The notes beneath the pieces were generated by a model. It saw only the letters and a program-made list of their open reading frames with translations. It had not been told where the DNA came from and ran no database searches. A DNA stretch of 64,000 nt, from contig NZ_AP025518.1 of assembly GCF_022179545.1 (NCBI RefSeq), forward strand, positions 992,001 to 1,056,000, written 5' to 3'. The stretch comes from Mycolicibacterium fortuitum subsp. fortuitum (GTDB lineage: Bacteria > Actinomycetota > Actinomycetes > Mycobacteriales > Mycobacteriaceae). This document shows positions 56,607 through 64,000 of the stretch, in pieces. Each line of letters begins with the position of its first letter. Within the stretch, counting starts at the first letter, position 1. The position numbers and the translations under genes are program-made.

Positions 56607-59494
56607 GCAGCCCGACAAGCCCGGTCACCGGGACCAAACCACCGTTCATCGCGCGGATGATCCGCGTGCTGGCGATTCCGATCATCATCGGCTGGTTGGT
56701 GATCGCTTATGTGCTGAGTGCGATCGTCCCTCCGCTGGAACAGGTGGAGAAAGAGCACTCGGTATCGCTGATCCCCAATGACGCACCGTCGTTCGAGGCG
56801 GTCCAGCGGATGGGCCGCAACTTCAACGAAGCCACCTCGAACAGCGCGGCGATCATCGTGCTGGAGGGCGAGCAACCACTCGGCGACGAGGCGCACCGTT
56901 ACTACAACGATCTGGTTCGTCAGCTCAAGGCCGACCCGGCCCATGTACAGCATGTGCAGGATTTCTGGGGAGATCCGCTGATGGCCGGCGCGGCGCAGAG
57001 CGCCGACAACAAGGCCGTGTACGTCCAGATGGGCCTTGCGGGCGACCTCGGCCAGGCGCTGTCGAACGAGTCCTTGGAAGCGGTCCGGGGCATCGTCGAC
57101 CGGAGCACACCTCCCCCGGGGGTCAAGGCCTATGTCACCGGTCCCGCGGCGATGGTCGCCGACCTGAGCGCGAGCGGCAACAAGACCGTCCTTCTGGTCA
57201 CCGGCCTGAGCCTTGCGGTGATCCTGACGATGCTGTTGTTCTTCTTCCGCTCCATCTTCACGGCCGTGATCCTGCTGTTCCTGGTAGGCATCCAGCTCCA
57301 GGTGGCCCGAGGTGTGGTGGCACTTCTCGGCGATCAGGGCCTCATCGGACTTTCGACCTATGCGGTGAACCTTCTGGTCACACTCGGAATAGCGGCCGGA
57401 ACGGACTACGGCATATTCTTCGTCGGGCGCTACCAAGAGGCCCGGCAGGCCGGCGAAGACCGTGAAATGTCCTTCTACACCACATATCGCAGCGTCGGCA
57501 AGGTGGTGCTGGCGTCCGGTCTGACCATCGCCGGCGCCGTTTTCTGCCTCAGCTTCACCCGGTTGCCGTACTTCCGGACACTCGGTATCCCATGTGCCCT
57601 AGGCATGGTGGTGGCGGTAGCGGTGGCACTGACGCTGATTCCGGCGGTGCTCGCGCTGGGCAGCCGAATCGGGCTGTTCGAACCCAAACGCAAGATCATC
57701 GTGCGCCGCTGGCGGCGCATCGGCACTGCGATCGTTCGGTGGCCTGCCCCCATACTCGTCGCCGCCTGCGCGGTGTCACTGATCGGGTTGTTGGCGCTTC
57801 CCGCCTATCAGGCGGGCTACAACGACCAGAACTATCTGCCCAAGGACATCCCGGCCAATGCCGGATATGAGGCCGCCGGCAGGCATTTCCAGCAGTCGCT
57901 GATGGCCTCACCCGACGTGTTGCTCGTCGAGGCCGACCATGACATGCGGAACCCGTCCGACTTTCTGGTGCTGAACAAGCTGACCAAGGGAGTTCTGGCG
58001 GTTCCCGGGGTGGCCCGCGTACAGGCCGCAACCCGCCCGGAGGGTATCCCCCTCAAGCACACCACGATTCCGTTCATCATCAGTTCCTCGAATGCGAGTC
58101 AGTTGCAGCTCTTGCCGTTCCAGAAGGCTCGCATGAACGACCTGCTCACCCAGGCCGACGAGATCTCGAAGACCATCGCGGTGATGCAGCGCATGTACGG
58201 GTTGATGCAGCAACTCGCCATCACGACCAACGACCTGGTGGGCAAGACGCACGAACTCGAAGACACCACGCTCGAGCTGCGGGACCACATGGCGGATTTC
58301 GACGACTTCTGGCGTCCCGTCCGCAATTACCTGTACTGGGAGCCGCACTGTTTCAACATCCCGCTGTGCTGGTCCATCAAATCGCTGTTCGAGGCGCTCG
58401 ACGGGGTCGACAAGCTGACCGTCTCCATGCACCGGTTGATCGGCAACCTCGATCAGCTCAATGCGCTGATGCCGCAGATGATCGCCCAGTTCCCGGCCAT
58501 GATCGCGACGATGGAGAGCACGCGGACCATGATGCTGTCGATGCGCAGCACCATGGCGGGAATCCTGGCGCAGATGGACGAAATGTCCGATGGCGCAACC
58601 GCTATGGGCCGTGCCTTCGACGATGCCCAGAATGACGATTCCTTCTACATCCCGCCTGACGTGTTCAAGAACGCGGACTTCAAGCGCGTCATGGACGTGT
58701 TCTTGTCGCCGGACGGGAAAACGGCGCGTCTGCTCATCTCGCAACGCGGGGATCCGGCTACACCCGAAGGCATTTCGCGGGTCGATCCGATCAGGACCGC
58801 AGCCGAGGAAGCTCTCAAGGGAACACCGTTGGAGAACGCCAGGCTCTATCTGACCGGCAGTTCAGCGATGGCGAAAGATCAGGTCGACGGGTCAACCTAT
58901 GACCTCCTGATCGCCGGAATCGCCGCGCTGTGCCTGATCTTCATCATCATGCTGATCATGATCCGAAGCCTGGTCGCGGCGATGGTGATCGTGGGAACCG
59001 TCGCGCTGTCTCTGGGGGCGGCGTTCGGCCTGTCTGTCCTGATCTGGCAGCACATTCTCGGCATCCAGTTGAACTGGATCGTGCTCGCGATCGCGCTCAT
59101 CATCTTGTTGGCGGTCGGTTCCGACTACAACCTGTTGCTGGTATCCCGGATGAAGGAGGAAATCCCGGCGGGTATCAACACCGGAATCATCCGCGCGATG
59201 GCGGGAAGCGGAAAGGTGGTGACGATCGCCGGTCTGGTGTTCGCCTCGACCATGTTGGCGATGTTGGCCAGCGATGTGCGCACCATCGGCCAGGTCGGTT
59301 CGACCATCGGCATCGGTCTGCTCTTCGACACCTTGGTCGTACGTGCGTTCATGACACCGTCCATCGCGGCCCTGCTGGGCCGGTGGTTCTGGTGGCCGTT
59401 GCACGTCCGGCAGCGGCCGGCCAGCGCGCTGCTGCGGCCCATCGGTCCCCGACCGCTGGTCCGTTCCCTGTTGCTCAATCCCGACGAACGCTGA
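56603..59494 (+). CDS. mmpL4a: MmpL-family RND transporter, first of pair
   Basis: 963 residues with the MmpL plan: an N-terminal membrane segment, a periplasmic domain, a block of membrane segments with [16 protein letters not shown] (Asp268-Tyr269), a second large periplasmic domain with a helical region (about residues 500-680), and a second membrane block with [12 protein letters not shown] (Asp841-Tyr842). The two Asp-Tyr pairs are the proton-relay residues of the family. It exports lipids or lipopeptides across the inner membrane. The ATG overlaps the mmpS stop. A second mmpL follows after two bases, an arrangement known from the GPL locus. The cargo is probably the lipopeptide made here. 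Confidence 0.93.
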   Translation: MSSPTSPVTGTKPPFIARMIRVLAIPIIIGWLVIAYVLSAIVPPLEQVEKEHSVSLIPNDAPSFEAVQRMGRNFNEATSNSAAIIVLEGEQPLGDEAHRYYNDLVRQLKADPAHVQHVQDFWGDPLMAGAAQSADNKAVYVQMGLAGDLGQALSNESLEAVRGIVDRSTPPPGVKAYVTGPAAMVADLSASGNKTVLLVTGLSLAVILTMLLFFFRSIFTAVILLFLVGIQLQVARGVVALLGDQGLIGLSTYAVNLLVTLGIAAGTDYGIFFVGRYQEARQAGEDREMSFYTTYRSVGKVVLASGLTIAGAVFCLSFTRLPYFRTLGIPCALGMVVAVAVALTLIPAVLALGSRIGLFEPKRKIIVRRWRRIGTAIVRWPAPILVAACAVSLIGLLALPAYQAGYNDQNYLPKDIPANAGYEAAGRHFQQSLMASPDVLLVEADHDMRNPSDFLVLNKLTKGVLAVPGVARVQAATRPEGIPLKHTTIPFIISSSNASQLQLLPFQKARMNDLLTQADEISKTIAVMQRMYGLMQQLAITTNDLVGKTHELEDTTLELRDHMADFDDFWRPVRNYLYWEPHCFNIPLCWSIKSLFEALDGVDKLTVSMHRLIGNLDQLNALMPQMIAQFPAMIATMESTRTMMLSMRSTMAGILAQMDEMSDGATAMGRAFDDAQNDDSFYIPPDVFKNADFKRVMDVFLSPDGKTARLLISQRGDPATPEGISRVDPIRTAAEEALKGTPLENARLYLTGSSAMAKDQVDGSTYDLLIAGIAALCLIFIIMLIMIRSLVAAMVIVGTVALSLGAAFGLSVLIWQHILGIQLNWIVLAIALIILLAVGSDYNLLLVSRMKEEIPAGINTGIIRAMAGSGKVVTIAGLVFASTMLAMLASDVRTIGQVGSTIGIGLLFDTLVVRAFMTPSIAALLGRWFWWPLHVRQRPASALLRPIGPRPLVRSLLLNPDER

Positions 59495-59496
59495 CC

Positions 59497-62364
59497 GTGG
59501 TGCGCAACGATCCACCGCGCATTGCGAGGATGATTCACCGGTTCTCGGTGCCGATCATCCTCGGCTGGTTGGTGTTCGTCGCGATTGCGACCTTCGCCAT
59601 CCCGTCGCTCGAACATGTCGGCCGGCAGTACTCGGTGTCGCTGGTCCCCAAGGACGCCCCGGCGTTCCACGCGATGCAGCGCATCGGCAAGAACTTCGGG
59701 GAGTCCGATTCCGACAGCGTCGCGATGATCGTCGTCGAGAGCCAACAACCTCTGGGCGACGAGGCGCATCGCTACTACGACGACCTGGTGCGGCAGTTGA
59801 AGGCGGACACCCGCCACGTGCAGCACGTGCAGGATTACTGGGGCGACCCACTCACCGCTCCCGCAGTCCAGAGCGCAGACGACAAGGCGGTCTACGTCCA
59901 GCTGAATCTGGCTGGTAACCAAGGCGAATCGCTGGCGAACGAGTCGGTGGAAGCGATCCGCGGCATCGTGGCCCGGACGCCGCCTCCCGACGGGCTGAAG
60001 GCCTACGTCACCGGTCCCGCACCGTTGGTCGCCGACATGAACCACGCCGGTGACAAATCCATCATCAAGATCACCATCGTCACCCTCGTGGTGATCCTGG
60101 GCATGCTGCTGCTGGTCTACCGTTCGGTGGTCACCGCGGTCCTGCTTCTCGCGATGGTGGGTGTCCAGGTTCAGGCAGCCCGTGGGGTGGTCGCGTTCCT
60201 GGGTCTGCATCAGGTCATCGGGCTTTCGACATTCGCAGTCAACCTGCTGGTGTCGCTGGGAATCGCTGTCGGAACCGACTACGGCATATTTTTCCTCGGC
60301 CGATATCAGGAGGCGCGGCAGGCCGGCGAAGACCGGGAAACCGCGTTCTACACCACATACCGAAGTGTGGCCAAGGTCGTCCTGGGCTCTGGGTTGACCA
60401 TCGCCGGAGCGATCTTCTGCCTGAGCTTCGCCCGGTTGCCCTACTTCCAGACGATGGGTATTCCGACCGCCGTCGCGATGGTGGTCGCCGTCGCAGTCGC
60501 ACTGACACTGGTTCCCGCCGTGCTCGCGGTGGGCGGCCGTTTCGGCCTTTTCGAACCCAAGCGCAAGATCATCGTCCGGCGGTGGCGGCGGCTGGCGACG
60601 GCGATCGTGCGCTGGCCGGCACCCATACTCGTCACCGCCTGCGCGATCGCGCTGACCGGGCTGCTGGCGCTACCGGCATATCAGACCAGCTACAACGACC
60701 GCCTGTATGTGCCCGCCGACATTCCTGCCAACGTCGGGTACGCAGCGGCCGAGAGACACTTCCCGCAGTCCCGGATGACGCCGGACATCCTGATGCTCGA
60801 AGCCGACCACGACATGCGCAACCCGGCAGACCTGCTGATATTGAACAAGGTGGCGAAGGGGATCTTCGCCGTCCCCGGCATATCGCGTGTGCAGGGGATA
60901 ACCCGGCCGGAGGGCAACCCGATCGACCGGACCTCGATACCGTTCCTGCTCAGCTTGCAGAATGCCAATCAGCAACAGGTGATGCCGTTCCAGAAGGACC
61001 GCATGAAGGACCTGTTGAAGCAGGCCGACGACATCACCACGCTGATCAACATCACGCAGCGGCTGTACGGCGTGGGGCAGCAAATGGCCACCACGACGCA
61101 TCGAATGACGCAGGACACGCGTGAATTGGAAGCCGCCACCGACGAGCTCCGTGATCACGTCGCTGATTTCGACGACTTCTTCCGGCCGATCCGCAACTAT
61201 TTCTATTGGGAACCTCATTGCTTCGACATCCCGTTCTGTTGGTCGACGAGATCGCTGTTCGACTCGATCGACGGGGTCGACGCCGTCTCTGACAAATTGC
61301 GTGAGCTCAGTCAGGAGACCGACAAGCTCGATGTGCTCATGCCCCAGTTGATGGCGCAGTTCCCGAAGATGATCGCGAGCATGAAGGTGATGCGCACGGC
61401 GATCCTGACCATGCACAGCACAATGGCCGGCACCTTCTCGATGATGGACGAGATGAGCGCGAACGCCACTGCGATGGGCCAGGCATTCGACGCCGCCCGC
61501 AACGACGATTCGTTCTACCTGCCACCGGAAGTCCTGCAGAACGAGGACTTCAAGCGTGCCATGACGCTGTTCTTCTCGCCCGACGGCAAATCAGCCCGGT
61601 TCATCATTTCGCACCGGGGAGACCCGGCGACGCCCGAAGGCATCTCGCGCGTCGACGCGGTGGTCAAGGCGGCCGAAGAAGCGCTGAAGGTGACTCCGCT
61701 GGAGAGCGCAAAGATCTACCTGGCCGGCACCGCACCGACCTTCAAGGACATGCGGGACGGCTCGACCTACGACCTGCTCATCGCGGGAGTCGCCGCGCTG
61801 TGCCTGATCTTCATCATCATGTTGCTGGTGACGCGCAGCCTCATCGCCGCGCTCGTCATCGTTGGCACGGTGGCACTTTCGCTGGGCGCAGCCTTCGGGC
61901 TCTCGGTCCTGATCTGGCAGCACATTCTCGGGATCGACCTGCACTGGCTCGTGCTCGCGATGTCCGTGATCATCCTGTTGGCGGTCGGTTCGGATTACAA
62001 CCTGCTGCTGGTGTCCCGGATGCGGGAAGAGATCGGCGCCGGGATCAACACCGGGATCATCCGCGCGATGGGTGGCAGCGGCAAAGTGGTGACGGCTGCG
62101 GGCCTGGTGTTCGCTTTCACCATGATGTCGATGGTGGTGAGCGACCTGCGGATCATCGGGCAGGTGGGTTCCACGATCGGCATCGGCCTGCTGTTGGACA
62201 CCCTGGTCGTGCGCGCGCTCATGACGCCCGCCATCGCCGCGCTACTGGGGCGTTGGTTCTGGTGGCCGCAGCAGGTACGTCAGCGGCCGGCCAGCGCGCT
62301 GTTGAGGGACACGGCTCCTCGGCCGGTGGCGCGTTCGCTATTGCTTCCGCCGGACGAACACTGA
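59497..62364 (+). CDS. mmpL4b: MmpL-family RND transporter, second of pair
   Basis: 955 residues, paralogue of the preceding MmpL, with Asp261-Tyr262 and Asp833-Tyr834 in the two membrane blocks. GTG 59497 was chosen because it lies two bases after the previous stop and gives the family N-terminus ([18 protein letters not shown]). The frame is open further upstream to 58930, but that part lies inside mmpL4a and is not MmpL sequence. A GTG at 59500 is equally possible. Two MmpLs may form a heteromeric exporter, as both are needed for GPL in known loci. Confidence 0.93.
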   Translation: MVRNDPPRIARMIHRFSVPIILGWLVFVAIATFAIPSLEHVGRQYSVSLVPKDAPAFHAMQRIGKNFGESDSDSVAMIVVESQQPLGDEAHRYYDDLVRQLKADTRHVQHVQDYWGDPLTAPAVQSADDKAVYVQLNLAGNQGESLANESVEAIRGIVARTPPPDGLKAYVTGPAPLVADMNHAGDKSIIKITIVTLVVILGMLLLVYRSVVTAVLLLAMVGVQVQAARGVVAFLGLHQVIGLSTFAVNLLVSLGIAVGTDYGIFFLGRYQEARQAGEDRETAFYTTYRSVAKVVLGSGLTIAGAIFCLSFARLPYFQTMGIPTAVAMVVAVAVALTLVPAVLAVGGRFGLFEPKRKIIVRRWRRLATAIVRWPAPILVTACAIALTGLLALPAYQTSYNDRLYVPADIPANVGYAAAERHFPQSRMTPDILMLEADHDMRNPADLLILNKVAKGIFAVPGISRVQGITRPEGNPIDRTSIPFLLSLQNANQQQVMPFQKDRMKDLLKQADDITTLINITQRLYGVGQQMATTTHRMTQDTRELEAATDELRDHVADFDDFFRPIRNYFYWEPHCFDIPFCWSTRSLFDSIDGVDAVSDKLRELSQETDKLDVLMPQLMAQFPKMIASMKVMRTAILTMHSTMAGTFSMMDEMSANATAMGQAFDAARNDDSFYLPPEVLQNEDFKRAMTLFFSPDGKSARFIISHRGDPATPEGISRVDAVVKAAEEALKVTPLESAKIYLAGTAPTFKDMRDGSTYDLLIAGVAALCLIFIIMLLVTRSLIAALVIVGTVALSLGAAFGLSVLIWQHILGIDLHWLVLAMSVIILLAVGSDYNLLLVSRMREEIGAGINTGIIRAMGGSGKVVTAAGLVFAFTMMSMVVSDLRIIGQVGSTIGIGLLLDTLVVRALMTPAIAALLGRWFWWPQQVRQRPASALLRDTAPRPVARSLLLPPDEH

Positions 62365-62513
62365 TTTGACTGCCCCCGTTCTGCGCCGGACGCGCATATC
62401 GCCGAATTCAGCAAATGGATTAATTGGCGGTCTGCGTAGCAAATGGCCAAAACCCCAAGCGCATTCACTTTGGGCGGGTAGAGTCCGGACATCGGGGGGA
62501 GGAGGTTTTACCC

Positions 62514-62840
62514 ATGATTGAACTATCGCCGATCAAAGTCGCTGCAGCCGCCGGCGCATTGGCAATGTCCCTGTCCGCCGGCGCGGGAATAGCGTCTGCA
62601 GACCCCAGGCTCGATTCGGCCGTCAACACCACCTGTAGCTACTCGCAGGTGATGGGTGCGCTCAATGCGCAGAGTCCCATGGCCGGCGCATCGCCTGCCG
62701 TGCAGTCGGTTCTGGGGCAGTTCCTGGAATCGCCGCGCGATCAACGCCAGCGCATGGCCGAGGGTATCGCCGCTCAACCGGCCAACCAGCCTTATCTGGG
62801 ACTGCTGCAGACGGTCTTCGACACCTGCAACAACTTCTGA
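62514..62840 (+). CDS. Small secreted hemophore-related protein
   Basis: 108 residues. A signal peptide (residues 1 to about 29) ends in GAGIASA, followed by a mature domain starting DPRLDSAVNTTCSYSQVMGAL and ending VFDTCNNF. The two cysteines and overall pattern match the mycobacterial hemophore-related family around Rv0203. The ATG has AGGAGG at 62500-62505, eight bases upstream. A longer ORF from 62424 is rejected for lack of a ribosome site and because it would bury the signal peptide. Known members bind haem outside the cell; this is family knowledge and haem ligands are not evident here. It converges on the IclR gene with six bases between them. Confidence 0.8.
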   Translation: MIELSPIKVAAAAGALAMSLSAGAGIASADPRLDSAVNTTCSYSQVMGALNAQSPMAGASPAVQSVLGQFLESPRDQRQRMAEGIAAQPANQPYLGLLQTVFDTCNNF

Positions 62841-62846
62841 CCGGCT

Positions 62847-63755
62847 TCAGCGCGTCGGTTTGATGCCGCCGAGCTGCTCGGTCAGCGCGTCAGCCGTCGC
62901 CACCAGTGCCCGGGCCCGGTCGGAGATCTCGTCGTCGGTCAAGGCTGTGCCGATGTGCAGCGACGCGGCCATGACCTGACGTCGGTAGTGGTCGAAGACC
63001 GGTGCTGAGATGACGCTGATGTCCCAGCGGTCATGTCCGTCGCTCCCGCCTTCGTCGCGCAGATACACCCGCTCGCCGATGTCGGACACGAGCTCACTCA
63101 GCAGCGCGCGCAGCTCGTCGGGCAGGTTGGTCGACATGCCCGCCATCAGCGCGTAGAGCCTGCGGCCGCCGGGGGTCAAGCGTTCCACCAGATATCCGTC
63201 ATCGCGGCAGTTCTCGATCACTCGCTGGAGCCGGGTCGATTCCGTGCGCAGCGGGATCGTCGGAGCCTTGGCCAGCCAGGCCTGCAGCGCCTCGTCGTCC
63301 CACAGCACGAACATCAGTCCGACCGGCGGGGCGAACGGGTAGCTCTGCCCGACCCGAACCCCGGGGTCCCGGCCGGGCGGGCCGACCAGCTCGAGCACGG
63401 TGATCCTGTCATCGACCACCGCGGTCAGGCCCGCGGAAGTGTTGAATGTGGCTGACAGGGCATGTAACTCGGCGCGGGCGGCCGGGTTGACGCGCATCGA
63501 CTCCTGGGCAGCGTGACCGAGCGAGATCAGGCCCGGCCCGAGGCGGTACGTCTTGTCGCCGCTGTCCCGGATCAGGTAGCCGGAGTCGGCGAGTGTGCTC
63601 AGGATGCCCAGGCACGTCGGCTTGCTCAGCCCGACCCGGCGAGTGAGTTCGGAGAGGCCGAACCGCTCCTGCGGATGGCGCGACAGGAACTCCAGGATGG
63701 CCACCACGCGAGCAGTGGGTGGTGATGCGCGGCCTGCCGGTTCGGCGTCAGGCAT
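62847..63755 (-). CDS. IclR-family transcriptional regulator
   Basis: 302 residues. N-terminal winged helix-turn-helix (about residues 15-75, with LSELTRRVGLSKPTCLGILSTL and YRLGPGLISLG), followed by an IclR effector domain. The start ATG 63755 has GGGAGG five bases upstream. It is divergent from the gene entering at 63872. IclR regulators often control the divergent neighbour, and an 18-base palindrome lies between them. The effector is unknown. Confidence 0.93.
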   Translation of the reverse strand: MPDAEPAGRASPPTARVVAILEFLSRHPQERFGLSELTRRVGLSKPTCLGILSTLADSGYLIRDSGDKTYRLGPGLISLGHAAQESMRVNPAARAELHALSATFNTSAGLTAVVDDRITVLELVGPPGRDPGVRVGQSYPFAPPVGLMFVLWDDEALQAWLAKAPTIPLRTESTRLQRVIENCRDDGYLVERLTPGGRRLYALMAGMSTNLPDELRALLSELVSDIGERVYLRDEGGSDGHDRWDISVISAPVFDHYRRQVMAASLHIGTALTDDEISDRARALVATADALTEQLGGIKPTR

Positions 63756-63796
63756 TTCGACCTCCCGGGCTGCTGCGATCTGGCGTTGACTCGAAT

Positions 63797-63810
63797 TGGA
63801 ACACGTTCTA
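63797..63810. promoter_or_regulatory. KstR-type operator TGGAACACGTTCTA
   Basis: Matches the published mycobacterial KstR consensus TnnAACnnGTTnnA at every fixed position. It sits between the IclR gene and the divergent gene. KstR represses sterol-catabolism genes, so one or both neighbours may belong to that regulon. Confidence 0.6.
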
Positions 63811-63836
63811 GTGTCAGGTAGGAAACTCTACCACTG

Positions 63837-63854
63837 CGGTCCATTATTGGACCG
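63837..63854. promoter_or_regulatory. Palindrome CGGTCCA-N4-TGGACCG, possible IclR site
   Basis: Perfect seven-base arms with a four-base spacer, 17 bases before the start of the gene at 63872. A good candidate operator for the divergent IclR regulator. A weaker repeat GGTAG-N6-CTACC lies just upstream at 63817-63832. Confidence 0.55.
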
Positions 63855-63871
63855 AGAGAGCAGATGCTGAG

Positions 63872-64000
63872 ATGTACTCACAACCACTGGCCGACGCCAT
63901 CGCCGAGGCTGAACACCTGGTGACCACCGCACCCTTCATCTCATCGGAGGCCGATCTCCTCGAAGGTCTGCAGTACCTGGCCGGATGCATCGCGGCGTGC
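63872..64000 (+). CDS. 5' end of unidentified gene, cut by window end
   Basis: The frame starts at ATG 63872 and stays open for 43 codons to the window edge. The visible residues (MYSQPLADAIAEAEHLV and on) are not enough for a family call; a DUF1214-type or sterol-related enzyme is only a guess. It is divergent from the IclR gene and has both a KstR-type box and an 18-base palindrome upstream, so it is likely a regulated catabolic gene unrelated to the lipopeptide locus. Confidence 0.6.
   Translation, partial: MYSQPLADAIAEAEHLVTTAPFISSEADLLEGLQYLAGCIAAC

Noticed and set aside
58930..59496. Upstream extension of the second mmpL frame
   Set aside because: It overlaps the coding end of the first mmpL and shows no MmpL features; the GTG at 59497 starts the family N-terminus.
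62424..62513. Longer N-terminus for the hemophore-related protein
   Set aside because: It would place 30 residues before a clear signal peptide, and the strong ribosome site lies before the ATG at 62514.
1..64000. CRISPR array, rRNA, tRNA or prophage
   Set aside because: No regularly spaced short repeats, RNA gene signatures, integrase or phage structural genes were found on either strand.

Overview
The window is high-GC actinobacterial DNA that reads as a mycobacterium. The evidence is MmpS/MmpL transporters, a fatty acyl-AMP ligase beside a reducing type I PKS, a Gap/Sap-type membrane protein, a hemophore-like secreted protein and a KstR-like operator. No species can be named from the sequence. 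Almost all of it is one large lipopeptide locus that recalls the glycopeptidolipid (GPL) locus in its lipid and export genes. Its NRPS is much larger than the four modules known for GPL, and no glycosyltransferase, sugar methyltransferase or MbtH gene is visible here.

Layout. (1) 1-13320: the 3' part of a giant NRPS (NRPS1). It enters the window inside an N-methyltransferase domain, holds three full modules and ends in an unpaired condensation (C) domain. (2) 13317-25565: NRPS2, overlapping NRPS1 by four bases, begins with A-T, has three C-A-T modules and ends in a thioesterase (TE). It is followed by a condensation-superfamily acyltransferase and an isoprenylcysteine-methyltransferase-like (ICMT-like) membrane protein. 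A strong stem-loop at 27785-27830 closes this block. (3) About 1.1 kb without a large gene, containing a possible 41-codon upstream ORF. (4) 28858-41103: NRPS3, again A-T, three C-A-T modules and TE, followed by a second ICMT-like gene. The second acyltransferase copy lies convergent to it and sits in tandem with htpG on the minus strand. (5) 45265-52857, minus strand: gap and a KS-AT-DH-ER-KR-ACP PKS. (6) 53270-62364, plus strand: FAAL, alpha/beta hydrolase, mmpS, mmpL, mmpL. (7) 62514-64000: a small secreted hemophore-like protein, a convergent IclR regulator, and the first 43 codons of a divergent gene with a KstR-type box in the shared promoter region.

How it may work (inference). FAAL activates a fatty acid and loads it on the PKS, which extends and reduces it. 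The acyl chain is passed to the start of the NRPS line, which lies left of the window or in NRPS1. NRPS1 makes a partly N-methylated peptide. NRPS2 and NRPS3 both start at the same point of the C-A linker and both end in a TE, so either could accept the chain from the terminal C domain of NRPS1. That would give two related lipopeptides from one shared front half. The acyltransferases and ICMT-like enzymes would decorate the products, and Gap with MmpS/MmpL would move them to the cell surface. Four A domains carry a threonine-like code; no epimerisation domain is present. Long near-perfect repeats inside NRPS1 and NRPS3 point to recent duplication or gene conversion of adenylation domains.
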